Part shown: in pieces, positions 1-9,700 of the stretch
Layout: each line of letters begins with the position of its first letter
Numbering within the stretch: the first letter of the stretch is position 1
The notes under the pieces: generated by a model
What the model was told of the DNA's origin: nothing
Seen by the model: the letters and a program-made list of their open reading frames with translations, nothing else
Databases searched by the model: none
Assembly: GCA_019828565.1 (NCBI GenBank)
Contig: JAHDYR010000003.1
Location: 1 to 64,000, forward strand
DNA length: 64,000 nucleotides
Reading direction: 5' to 3'
From: Carpediemonas membranifera
Lineage: Eukaryota; Fornicata
Made by a program: the position numbers and the translations under genes

Positions 1-204
1 GAGTCTGGCATTGTGAGAGTAAAGGAAGGAAGAAGCGATCCAGCCTTTTATGTAATTTAATCACTTGCGGCTTATCTACATACAGCGGCCGGCCGGGGTT
101 AGCCACTCACTGGGGTCAACATCATCCCACGGCAGCAAATTCGCTGCAGTAGATTGACTGTCGTCCCCGCTGGGGAAGGTGGGGAAGGTGTGGAGACGTT
201 TCTA

Positions 205-1755
205 TTACGCGTTTATTGGGCAATGTGGGTCAAACAACAATTTCTGCTGGTATTGGTTTCTCATACAACGGCATCCATGGAAGAGTTGGTGTCCACCGCA
301 GAATATTGTTGTACGCGTACCACCGTTTGTTGAGTGGGTTGAACAGCCAGTAAGTGCTGGGGACTTATCCATCAGTGTCACTGCATATTTTTGATGCCTC
401 AAAGCGCGCAATAGCAGGAAAACCCATGCGATTGTCTCGAAACCACAGTTTGTCTGCTCCCCGCCGTCTACTCGCACATAGATAAGGACGTTGTTGGGCA
501 ATAGCACAAACTTGGAAAGTGGGTACAACCTATACACCTCATGTTCGCTGCAAGGAATCGGGTTTGGGTCCAAAAATAGAGATCGGACAATGTTGGGGAT
601 GAGTCGGGATCTACCGATGAGATAGCAATCATTGCCAGATCTAACGATCATAAACCTAGACTGTGCAACAAAGATGATTGCGTCGATCCAGACAGGTGTC
701 CTCCTGAACCCCGGATGGGCGACATCCGTCATGTCATCAGCGGGAATATGACCAGTGGTATTACCGGTGAAGAACTGGGCTGGGACTATATTCTTTGTCT
801 TGGATGCCCGGACCGTTCCGGACAAGATAACAAGTCCAGGCACGGCCCTGATCCCTCCAAGATTGACGGGAAGTTTCACCTTAGCAAACGAAGAGAATCG
901 GTGAGTGAGGGCCACATCGTGTCCAAACCAAGCCATCATATTAACGCCATACTCCTGAGAAGGCGCTGTAACGAGCACCCCGTGCATTGTGTGCAACATG
1001 ATGTAAGTGTTGCAGTGGCAGTCAAGAACAAATCGATGCCTGCACCACAGATGCATCTTGGCAAGCTTCTCAGCTATGGCTGCGGGGAAAACCGCCTGAT
1101 GGACAGATGTAACACGAGCGAACCACAAGTTGCCAATGTAGAACGCCTTGCTGGTTGAGAAGAAGAAACACTTGCCATCAGACCAGAACCGCATGATCCG
1201 GTGACGGAATGAACGATGATTGTCGTGGAAGACAAACCCACAATAATGCACGAGCTCTGATGCATCATAGCTCTTGATGACAGTCCGATCTCTCTTAGCA
1301 ACACTATGTGAAAACATGAACTTCCTGCACATGAACCAGAGAGCGCTCGAGTCACCATCGGTCACCGTCCTCAGTATGGCCCACAACGTCCCTTGTATAA
1401 GCGTGTGAAGACGGTCGGGCAGCGATTCGCCTTCGCGAAGCTGAACATCCATGCTTAGCTGTGGATGGCTTCGCAGTTTGATGACGCGAGAGAGAATCCG
1501 GGCAACCTGCGATGCCTGATCCGAATTCTCAAGCTCTTGCGCGTGAAGACAAGCAAGCTGAAGCATGTCATCAAACGTCTCCAGGTCTTGAAAGATGTGA
1601 TAGAAATGCGAACGCGCAGGGAACATAAAGAAGACCCTTGTGGCTTGTTCTAAATAGCCCGGCAGGTTGTTGGGCAAAGTTTTGCACAGGACACAAGAGT
1701 TCCAGTAAAGGTCACAAACACTGAGCGACAATTGTCTGTGATTAGAATCAGTCAT
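205..1755 (-). CDS. Uncharacterised protein, 516 aa
   Basis: An uninterrupted minus-strand frame of 516 codons starts at an ATG at 1753-1755. I do not recognise the product. It is rich in aromatic residues and has scattered Cys and His, including a CRHRFVLDCHC stretch near the middle, but I see no transposase, polymerase or protease motif, no signal peptide and no clear membrane segment. The first ATG lies 123 bp from the start of the divergent plus-strand frame at 1879, so the two may share a promoter region. Length without stops makes chance unlikely. It could be a host gene or the accessory gene of an unidentified transposon. Confidence 0.55.
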   Translation of the reverse strand: MTDSNHRQLSLSVCDLYWNSCVLCKTLPNNLPGYLEQATRVFFMFPARSHFYHIFQDLETFDDMLQLACLHAQELENSDQASQVARILSRVIKLRSHPQLSMDVQLREGESLPDRLHTLIQGTLWAILRTVTDGDSSALWFMCRKFMFSHSVAKRDRTVIKSYDASELVHYCGFVFHDNHRSFRHRIMRFWSDGKCFFFSTSKAFYIGNLWFARVTSVHQAVFPAAIAEKLAKMHLWCRHRFVLDCHCNTYIMLHTMHGVLVTAPSQEYGVNMMAWFGHDVALTHRFSSFAKVKLPVNLGGIRAVPGLVILSGTVRASKTKNIVPAQFFTGNTTGHIPADDMTDVAHPGFRRTPVWIDAIIFVAQSRFMIVRSGNDCYLIGRSRLIPNIVRSLFLDPNPIPCSEHEVYRLYPLSKFVLLPNNVLIYVRVDGGEQTNCGFETIAWVFLLLRALRHQKYAVTLMDKSPALTGCSTHSTNGGTRTTIFCGGHQLFHGCRCMRNQYQQKLLFDPHCPINA

Positions 1756-1878
1756 GTTCCCCTATAGCTGTTCTTAAACTGCACTGCCAAAATGAGGTGG
1801 AGAAAATGGCATCGACATTTTTTTACGTAGGACCAATATAAACAGCGAAAAACGTAAAGGAAACAAAACTGGGAGGAC

Positions 1879-2565
1879 ATGCATATCTCCACACAAGCTA
1901 CTTTGGTCATCTGGAGAATGACACCTTACGGTAACATTCTAGCACCATCAAGCGTTTCCGCCGTCAATGTCATTCTAGCAAACGTTTACACCTCGATCCA
2001 AGGACACCACGCTAATGGCATGGATCGACGGTTCCGTCAATGCGATAAGGATTCGCGTTCGTTGTTCAAGGCTGTCTTGCTATCTCTAACTGATGGTGAT
2101 ATTGACAAGAGCATTCTTGATCCTGTCTTTGTTTCCTTGCTTGATGGTAATACGGATCGTTTTCGACGTAACATATGTGCTACTGTCAGAGAGTACACAC
2201 CAACATGGTCCCATGCCTTCTCACCTGCGTCGGACGAGAGAGATAGCTTGTGCGAGGACAACCACCTGCTACTCGAGAAGATTGAGAACACCGAGCATGC
2301 ATTTCAGTTCGCAATGGCGCTCAAGCGGATCACTGAAGGTGTCAATGTCGTTGATGATGAGGTTACTGTCTTTAACGCGATCGCCAAAAGGCTGGGTATC
2401 CAGACCATGAAGTTTGATGTCTCACATTATGCTCTCAAAGACCTTGGGTGTGATATTAGGAACGTGTTCGGAGTGAAAGAAGCCATGAAAGATCACGAGG
2501 CAGATTTTTTTCGAGAGTCTTGTACCAGACGAGATACACTGTTCGCACAACACGTTTCGTTATGA
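1879..2565 (+). CDS. Uncharacterised ORF, 228 aa; first part of a broken coding stretch
   Basis: Open frame from ATG 1879 to a stop at 2565, divergent from the 516-aa ORF. The product is not recognised. Residues around 60 (CDKDSRSLFKAVLLSL) loosely recall the OTU protease active-site block, but Ser stands where Cys should be, so I do not call it OTU. Coding-like sequence appears to continue in another frame from about 2550 to 2793 and then in the 2664-3407 frame, which suggests one longer gene broken by frameshifts. Small introns cannot be excluded by eye. Confidence 0.4.
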   Translation: MHISTQATLVIWRMTPYGNILAPSSVSAVNVILANVYTSIQGHHANGMDRRFRQCDKDSRSLFKAVLLSLTDGDIDKSILDPVFVSLLDGNTDRFRRNICATVREYTPTWSHAFSPASDERDSLCEDNHLLLEKIENTEHAFQFAMALKRITEGVNVVDDEVTVFNAIAKRLGIQTMKFDVSHYALKDLGCDIRNVFGVKEAMKDHEADFFRESCTRRDTLFAQHVSL

Positions 2566-2663
2566 TCAAAACAACCAGAAGTTCCCTCTCGAACATACGA
2601 CACGTTTCCCAATTGCAGCTGACGCAATAGGCTCCTTGCCGGTTCCGGTCAACAACTACTTAC

Positions 2664-3407
2664 ATGATGGAACGCACATTACTATCTTCTTCAACAGCGA
2701 AGATGAACGAGATCAATGTGTCTCCATGCTTTCCCACCCTCAACCCCACCAAGTTGAAAAGCGATCGGTGGGCCTTTGTCAAGTCGGTTAAGTATAACAT
2801 TTCCAGCCGTATTGCACGAGGCATTCAGTCACCACAGTATCTCGAGACAGCCAGAGATATTTGGTATGATACAACGACACATGTTAGCAGAGAAGCGCGT
2901 GTTGAAGCTAGCTACATTCCAGTTGACATTCTCATCTGGTTTGATGCATGGCGAGGGACTACGACCGCTGTCAAATTCAGGCTGATTGACATGACAGGAG
3001 AGGTCTTTCCGCAGAGAGTGACATCACCATTCAGACTGCTTGAGTACCAGGGAAAGGAGGATCTTTTGCCAACATACTTTGAGTATATTCAGTCTAACGT
3101 GGAAGAGGCAATCCAGAAGTCATTCCAAGTGCGAGAAACTGGAAGGTGGGCAAGAATCAACAGAGTATTGCTGATTGGTGACCACCCTGCCATGTCGACA
3201 GTTGTGGGCTCGCTGCAAGGAGGGCATTATCCATCGCCTTTCCAATCGAATAGTAAGCGAAACATGGGTTGGATGCCGTTTGGCGCCACGTTCCGGACCA
3301 CACTTCAGCACGTCCTCCAAGCCAAAGAAGGTAGTATTGCTGAATCTACATCGGGTATTCCAGATCCTGCCGCGCACTGGGGCAGCTTTCTCCTGGCGAC
3401 TGACTGA
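2664..3407 (+). CDS. Uncharacterised ORF, 247 aa; possible DNA-transposase remnant
   Basis: Open frame in the same direction as the upstream 228-aa ORF and overlapping a third frame that looks coding up to 2793, so the real junction is probably near 2770. Around residues 170-190 the protein reads LLIGDHPAMSTVVGSLQGG followed by HYPSPF. That order (GD-P-x-M ... GG ... PxPF) recalls the segment before the Cys pair in TNP2-like (CACTA/Plavaka) transposases, but the cysteines are absent. This is a weak likeness. The frame ends at a stop at 3405-3407, after which coding-like sequence is found only in short frames. Confidence 0.35.
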   Translation: MMERTLLSSSTAKMNEINVSPCFPTLNPTKLKSDRWAFVKSVKYNISSRIARGIQSPQYLETARDIWYDTTTHVSREARVEASYIPVDILIWFDAWRGTTTAVKFRLIDMTGEVFPQRVTSPFRLLEYQGKEDLLPTYFEYIQSNVEEAIQKSFQVRETGRWARINRVLLIGDHPAMSTVVGSLQGGHYPSPFQSNSKRNMGWMPFGATFRTTLQHVLQAKEGSIAESTSGIPDPAAHWGSFLLATD

Positions 3408-3788
3408 AGGCGTTCGTTGGAATACAGAAGAAGAAGGTTACGTCAAACTCTCTTTGAGGGATCGTCGATTGCTCCTGACAGTGTGTTTCTTATCCCCCAA
3501 TCATGCACTGTTGCCATCATTTCATGGGTCAGGTGGCCCTAATGGCGGGAATGTTCAAACCGCGGAATGACGGCTCACGAGAAGAGAACGCTCAGTGGGG
3601 ACGTTATCTGCAATCTATCCAAGATTTCAAACCGCCAGATCGTACAACTGGGTGTAATGAGCATATGTTAGGCCGCAGGTTGATGGCCAACATGGCAACG
3701 ACGTACTATCATGCGTTTCCTGTCTCTGTTCAGTCCATCTTCAGACTAATGGGATATCTTTTTCTCCCATTATTACTCAACTGCGACA
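3408..3788 (+). pseudogene. Broken coding stretch between two ORFs
   Basis: Between the 247-aa and 219-aa frames there is no single open frame; short open pieces in two frames overlap (3175-3570 and 3503-3871). It lies in line with the ORFs on both sides and is probably the frameshifted middle of the same gene. No domain is recognised. Confidence 0.25.
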
Positions 3789-4448
3789 GTGACGGAAGAT
3801 ATCGTGTGGTGGCATCGAGTTGCTGCACTGTTGGTCCACTTACTCCATGTAAGCCTCTCCTTGGTCACTGATAAGCCCATCCCGGTTCCCACACCATCCG
3901 AGGCAAAATCAATGCGGCCATTCACTCAGACGCTATATAGCAATGCAATTGTCGCAACCATTCCCGAGATACAAGCCGCAACAATGCTTCCTTTTGGTGT
4001 CATCATTGAGGAGTACTTCGAGAGAGACTTCATTGGCAACCAGGATGCTCGTGTACATTTGAGGAGGAACACAGTTCTGCAGCAAGTTATTCTGAGAGAA
4101 CAAGCGGAGATGTTCTATCGGTTCCTGCGCGGTCCTGTATCTTATGGTCGACGTGAGGGCCACGTACCACTTCTTTCCCCTCTGATCAGCCTCCGAGTAC
4201 ACAAATGTTGCAAAGATCACGCTCAATGGATTCGTATTCAACAGGATATGACAGAAACGTTGCCAAAGTCTGATGTCAACGATCTGAATAGAAAATTCGA
4301 GCAGAACGTCGCTCATTTGTGGGAAAGCATGCTGAGACGAGCGCGAAAGTCATGGAACAATGAAGACTGGCTGTTTATCAAGGTTCGGGATGATCGTGAG
4401 AACGGTGTTCGTCTTGACGTGTGTCTATGCAGAGAAGGCTGTCCATAA
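3789..4448 (+). CDS. Uncharacterised ORF, 219 aa; last part of the broken stretch
   Basis: Open frame ending at a stop at 4446-4448. It begins without an ATG (GTG at 3789), as expected if it is the 3' part of a longer broken gene running from 1879. The product is mostly charged and helical in composition (for example EQAEMFYRFLRG and NVAHLWESMLRRARKSW). I see no known motif. It may belong with the 228-aa and 247-aa frames to a single gene of roughly 850 codons. Confidence 0.35.
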   Translation: MTEDIVWWHRVAALLVHLLHVSLSLVTDKPIPVPTPSEAKSMRPFTQTLYSNAIVATIPEIQAATMLPFGVIIEEYFERDFIGNQDARVHLRRNTVLQQVILREQAEMFYRFLRGPVSYGRREGHVPLLSPLISLRVHKCCKDHAQWIRIQQDMTETLPKSDVNDLNRKFEQNVAHLWESMLRRARKSWNNEDWLFIKVRDDRENGVRLDVCLCREGCP

Positions 4449-5042
4449 ATCGTAGTTGTATTTAGCGGGGGAGACAATAATCAACCACACGCCCGACCAA
4501 GCAGGAAAGTGACGCCCCTGGGATTGACGGGGGAAACCCCGCATATTCCGGCAGCAAAACTTCGCTGAAACGGAACCACATAATTACTTGACTGATTTTT
4601 GGATCTTAGAGAAGACTTGACGCGCATAAACTCAGGTTGATCGTCAAGATCTCCGAAAGGAACGCAACTGCTGCCTAAATCACCTTTTATCATTATTAGT
4701 CGGTTCAGCTTTTTTTCTCGCAAGTCCGTCATCATTTCGTGACATAATCCGCGGGATCCGTAGCGAACGATGACTCCTCGGAAAAAAACACATAGTTGTG
4801 CTCTACACTTGACCTACATTCCAAATATTCACTTTGTTCTTTCCAACGGCTCAGTTTTTGTCATGCGTTGACCGACCAAGAATGTGAGCGTACACTGACA
4901 CTATTGGTTGCATGATGTGAAACATCGTGTATTGCGTACATGAACAAAGTTTTAAGCTGTTATGACTCGTATTCGTTGAGATATGGCTGTTTGTTCATAC
5001 GCCTAAAAATGCACACATGGTCAAATCTGTCGAAACAAAAAG
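4449..5042. other. Non-coding stretch
   Basis: Lower GC than the flanking elements, with no long open frame on either strand. A short piece (CGGCAGCAAA..TTCGCTG, about 4550) resembles a piece near 112-125 in direct orientation; too little to call transposon ends. Nothing else stands out. Confidence 0.4.
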
Positions 5043-5173
5043 AATTGGGAATATCTCGGGAATGACACGTTGCCGTTTTTCAAAAATCGGGCAAGCCCAA
5101 CGAATGATAGTATGGGATCGCCTGCATCATTTGCAAAAAACGGCAACGTGTCAATCTCTAGATATCGCCAATT
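5043..5173. repeat. Imperfect inverted repeat, arms about 44 bp
   Basis: The left arm (5043-5086) and right arm (5130-5173) are inverted copies with a few mismatches. Both contain the exact core GACACGTTGCCGTTTTT in opposite orientation, and both outer ends read AATTGG. The spacer is about 43 bp. The arrangement fits a small fold-back element or a structured RNA; no gene is associated. Confidence 0.7.
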
Positions 5174-5318
5174 CTGCATAAAAACTTTTTTTTGCAAGGC
5201 ATAGAACTCTACACTGTGAGCACTAGTGTATTAGTGCTTGCAGAAGCGGTTACTTGAGTCGATGAAGTATACGCACATGACATAATTAATTAAAACAGTT
5301 TAATATTGAGTGAGCCAC

Positions 5319-5400
5319 CAGGAATTTCCCTTATCCAATCAGGGAATTTCCTCGGGGGAAAGCCCGAGGAAATTCCCCTACCCAATAAGGGAAATTCCTG
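5319..5400. repeat. 82-bp near-perfect palindrome next to the truncated array copy
   Basis: Two 38-bp arms (5319-5356 and 5363-5400) around a 6-nt loop. The outer 16 bp (CAGGAATTTCCCTTAT) and inner 15 bp (GGGAATTTCCTCGGG) pair perfectly; a 6-7 nt internal mismatch separates them. The block GGAATTTCC recurs in each half. It lies 16 bp upstream of the point where homology to the endonuclease retrotransposon begins (5417). Confidence 0.85.
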
Positions 5401-5416
5401 CACCCTGGACAGTATG

Positions 5417-6517
5417 CTGTCGCACCTCTACCGCAATGTGTGCCCGACGTCCGACCTCGTCGGCGTTGGGCGTCGCTTTGAGGAGGAGACGCTCGTTCCA
5501 TTGCTCTCCAACCTCGTTGGTGCCGATGCAGTGATTGGTACGCTCGAAAGAGCGGGCCTTAGCATCACGCAGGGAGGTCTTGGATGGGGAATTCCGTCCA
5601 TCGTGTGGCCGGCGGCATATCTCGGTGCCGTGAAGCAGCTCTTTGACCAAAACATCTCACTGAACGTGCCCAATGAGGCATTTCAGGCGGTTGGTGCTGC
5701 TGGTGGTCCGCAGGACGTGGATGCCCTGAAGAAGTGGAAGACTTCGACTCCGCAGTTTGAACTGACGACGAAAGTGCGGGAGTTCAAGCAGAAGGAGCTT
5801 ACGGCGAAGAGATCGTTTATTTCTGAGCCTTATGTGCGTGCAGTGTCCACATTGACGCCGTTCGATCCCGTTCTTTCGGGTTCCGATTTGGCAACTGCAA
5901 TTCTCCGCCTACACCTGTCTCTTGACCCCTACGTGATAGACAAAGCCAAACCATGCCCCCTGTGCGGCAGATCTGTTGCGGATTGGTCTCATGGACTCTC
6001 TTGTGTTCGCCTCAAGGGCGGTGCCCGGATCGAGCGTCATAACGGCGTCAGAGACGCCATCTACGACGTTTGCTCGGAGCAGTTCGTCCCCAAACGGCGC
6101 GAGGTTCCGCTGGATCACACCAGTATGGCCTACATGCCCAACGGGACGGGCCCGACGGAGGTGAAGGCCGATCTGCTCATGCTAGCGGCAACGTCAGCTG
6201 ATGGAACGCCCCTCCACGGCGATATGATCGTCGATGTGGTCGTCTCACAGTCGATCAAGGATGGGATCCGTGACAAGGCCGCTCAGTTCTCGAGGTTCGA
6301 CTGCGAGCTCATCGCGGCCAGCTGTGACCTCGTTGGCAACACGAGAGCTGACCCCGAGGACCGCAAGTCGTGCTGGGTGTGGCGTCTGTGCGAGAGGCTC
6401 GGTCTGAGCGCGGAGGTCCGTCGGGACCTGCGCAGTCGGGTCGTCTTGGCTGTGTGGGCTGGGAACGCGGCGGTCATCCGTGACTACCGCGAGCAGTGCC
6501 GCGTGGCACAGCTCTAA
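5417..6517 (+). pseudogene. RLE-tA protein, C-terminal fragment with zinc finger and endonuclease
   Basis: A frame open from upstream (through the palindrome) covers the last ~366 residues of the RLE-tA protein and ends at 6517. It has a CCHC cluster (CPLC ... SHGLSC) followed by RHN, a KADL motif and GDMIVDVVV. These match the order of the restriction-enzyme-like (PD-D/E-x-K) endonuclease of R2/NeSL/CRE-type elements. The reverse-transcriptase domain is missing, so this copy is dead. The upstream 37 codons derive from the palindrome and are not element sequence. Confidence 0.85.
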
Positions 6518-6580
6518 CTGTGGTGTGCCCTTCGCGTGTGAGAGAGGCGTCGTAGTCGAGCCAGTCGAGACATCCGAGAT

Positions 6581-6598
6581 TTTTGCACATGTGCAAAA
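6581..6598. promoter_or_regulatory. 18-bp perfect palindrome in RLE-tA 3' UTR (copy 1)
   Basis: TTTTGCACATGTGCAAAA lies 64 bp after the stop codon and is repeated at 10601-10618 and 14623-14640 in the other copies. A second palindrome, AAGAACGTTCTT, lies just before the tRNA segment at 6701-6712, 10721-10732 and 14743-14754. By analogy with other target-primed elements, 3' UTR structure may be what the reverse transcriptase recognises; that role is inferred. Confidence 0.6.
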
Positions 6599-6725
6599 TT
6601 TCGATTTCCCGAAAGCGACCCCGCCGAGGCTTACGACTCCGACTACATAACCCACGAGCTCTACTAGGGACCCCCACCCTGCTGACCCTCTGCGCGCGGT
6701 AAGAACGTTCTTTCTGATGATTAAA

Positions 6726-6739
6726 GGGCGTGTAGCTCA
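6726..6739 (+). repeat. 5' end of tRNA-Ala gene at copy 1/copy 2 junction
   Basis: GGGCGTGTAGCTCA, identical to nucleotides 1-14 of the complete tRNA-Ala at 14768. It is followed directly by the RLE-tA start (TGAAGTTTGCC), so the A-box is cut after TAGCTCA. It is either a target-site duplication or part of the element's 3' end; the array alone cannot tell which. The same segment recurs at 10746-10759. Confidence 0.85.
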
Positions 6740-9700
6740 TGAAGTTTGCCAAAAGCGCAATCCAGGACGCTTTAGCTTCCGGAGGCGTTGTAAGCACCCT
6801 TCAAGAGCCGTCAGACGCGATTTTCGCGTTCCTCCGTGCGACTTTGCTTCGATATGTGCCGCCGTCGCTAATGCGGGAACATGCGTCGACAAGACAGCGT
6901 TTCAAACGAGCATTGTGCTCGAAGAACGTTATCTCGATGCTATTTACTGCTGATGCCAGCGCTAAGAGCAAGCGTTTCAACGTCGCCGTCGCGAACGAAA
7001 TCGTGTACTTCCTGTCGCCGCTATTCAACGCTCATCCTGTCCTGTTCGACAAAAAGGACTCCATTGACCGGATATCCGCTGGTCTGGAGCGCATCTGCCT
7101 TCACGTTGAACAGATGAAGCTTTCTCCGACATCTCTTCGTCTCCTTATTCTCAAGCTCGACACGCGAGTGCTGCTGGACTCCTCTGGCACACAGAGCGTT
7201 CTTCATGAGAGTAAAAGAGACGATTTGATCGACGAGTTGCTTTCCATGGGGTGCCCAATCAACACAATGGGCCTCCTGCCGTCGGATAGTCCGACTGATG
7301 CCAGCGGAACTCAGGCCGAACCGGTTAGTGTGCCCCAGGAGGCATCGTTGGCCGTGCCGGACTCCCCGCCGTCCGTTCCCGCCGAGTTGGCCGGGCCGGA
7401 GAATGCCTCGCCCAGCCCGTCTCAGACGAGGCCAGCCGCAGTGATTGTGCGCTCTCCGGAGCCACCACGTGCAGGCGGCCAGACATCTGAGGCGGGTGGT
7501 GCCGTTGCCCTGGTCGACAGAGTTGTAGGTGTTGAGTCACCTTACGGCACCGGGGGCGAGGCCTCTAGTCAGGATACCTCGGCACCCACGCAACCGAGCT
7601 CGAGCTCGGACAGCAGCCCTGCTGCTGTCATCAGGGCCACCTTTGACGAGTGGGTCCCCGACGCCATGCGCGCCGACCACTGGACCACTCCAGAGCAGGT
7701 GACGGCCACCCTGTGCGACCCAGCCCTCGTCCGGGCCCTTATGGACGAGTCCAACCGTGGGTCGGCCACGGGTCGATTCAGCCAGAGTCGGCTCCGGCAG
7801 CTCTGTGAGGCATTGAGGGGCTTTGTCCCCGAGACCGTCAGGTCGACACTGCCAGTCCTGCCCAACGGCGGTAGGATCTTCACCAAGCTGCCCCCGGTGG
7901 TTGCCAAGATCGCCCAGGCCTGCTTCGGGTCAGTCCCGCAGCCGGCGCCCCGGGTGACCTGGGTACCTGATGGGGCCGCACGCCAGCGCAGTGTCCCCGA
8001 GCCGTTCTTGCCAGCTCACAGCGCCATGTTTGTGGGGAAGTTGCTCCCCGCGAAGAGGGCCAGACTGGCATGGGCGAAGAGCTTTGTCGCGCTGCTCAAT
8101 GAGTACGCCGCAGCCCCGGCCCACGGGAAGCCCGACGTTGTCCGCCGCATCTTGACCTTCGCGCAGGGTCTCTATGCTCCTCCGGAGCGGACCACCGAGC
8201 AGCCCCGGCTGAAAGCCAGTGCGCGCGCACTCAGGTTGGGACAACGAGGCTTCTATTCTCGCGCCACGCAAGCTCTCTCCGCCGGAGAGTTCGCTGGGGA
8301 TCGCGCGTGGGTGGAGGCCAGGCTCTGTGAGAGCCAGGTGCAGCCGTCTGGTAGTCGGCTGGCAGCAGTGTCGGGTCCCGCGTCCACACTGAACCACTGC
8401 CAAATGACTGTCCCTGCGGTGAAGAAGGCACTTAAGAGCCTCAACGCCGAGTCCGCACCGGGTCCTTCAGGCCTATCTTACCTTCATCTGAAGGCGATGG
8501 GCCGGGCCATCGGGTGGAATGAACTCGCCGCGGCTCTTGTGCCCCTGCTCGAGGATATGCTCGAGGGCGTCGCCTGCCTGGAGCCATTTTCCCACTGCAT
8601 CCTTGTGCCGATCCCGAAGAAGGATGGCAAGCCGCGCCCCGTCTCAATAGGCGACAGCCTTCGTCGTCTCGCAGCGAAGGTGGCAGTTCGTCAGGCTGCT
8701 GCCCGGCTGCGGGACGACAAGGCGTTGCCGGGTCAGTATGGCCTCGGCGAGAAGTGCGGGCTCGAGGAGCTAACCAATCTTGTGAGGGAGCATCATCGTG
8801 GCGGCGGTCAGGTGATCGCTTTGGATCTTACCAACGCATATGGATGCATGAGTAGATCTCACCTTCGCGATGCGACAGCTGCATACTGCCCGTCGCTTTC
8901 CGAGTACCTCGAACTGATGTTGCTTAATCCAATGCTGTTCTCAGCAACCGGGATGGTCCTCAGATCACTCGAAGGAATTCCGCAAGGGAGATCCTACGAG
9001 CCCGCTGCTGTTCAGTTGCGGCATGAAGCCCCTTTTGGACGATCTTCGGACCGAGTTTCCAAACTACGCATTTTATGCCTATCAGGATGATGTCTACTGC
9101 CTGATGCCCAAGGACGCTACAGAGAGTGAGACGAACACGGTCATCATGACCGCGACGTCCAATTTCGCCAGAGTCGGGTTGAAGGTCAACGAGAAGAAGA
9201 CTGTCATCGCCGGGCTGGGCCTAGTGGCCAGTGAATCCTCGCTTGCGCCGCGCGGCGAGGCTTTCAAGGTCCTGGGCACGCCGGTGGGGCCGGCTGCGTA
9301 CGTCAAGGAGCAGGTCTGCAGGCAGTTCGAAGGCGTCAGCGAGCAGGCTGGACGCGTGAGCGACATGGTGGCAGACGTAGGGCCCACGTCTATCATCGTC
9401 GCTAACAACATGACGCGTGCGTGCCTGCTGCCCAAACTGTCGCACCTCTACCGCAATGTGTGCCCGACGTCCGACCTCGTCGGCGTTGGGCGTCGCTTTG
9501 AGGAGGAGACGCTCGTTCCATTGCTCTCCAACCTCGTTGGTGCCGATGCAGTGATTGGTACGCTCGAAAGAGCGGGCCTTAGCATCACGCAGGGAGGTCT
9601 TGGATGGGGAATTCCGTCCATCGTGTGGCCGGCGGCATATCTCGGTGCCGTGAAGCAGCTCTTTGACCAAAACATCTCACTGAACGTGCCCAATGAGGCA

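Larger units (their letters stand above)
5417..6739 (+). mobile_element. RLE-tA copy 1, 5'-truncated non-LTR retrotransposon
   Basis: From 5417 the sequence matches copy 2 from 9437 onward almost base for base. The only substitution I noticed is C at 5941 where copies 2 and 3 have A, changing Glu to Asp. It keeps the C-terminal part of the protein, the 3' UTR and the 14-bp tRNA-Ala start (6726-6739), beyond which copy 2 begins. 5' truncation is the usual product of incomplete target-primed reverse transcription. Confidence 0.9.

Noticed and set aside
100-4570. Terminal repeats of a DNA transposon around the left-edge genes
   Set aside because: The shared CGGCAGCAAA..TTCGCTG pieces near 112 and 4550 are short and in direct, not inverted, orientation; the inverted comparison gave only weak matches.
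8231-8431. Many short minus-strand ORFs within the RLE-tA units
   Set aside because: They repeat identically in both units because the units are repeats, and they lie opposite the RT/endonuclease gene in GC-rich DNA; no motif or start context supports them.
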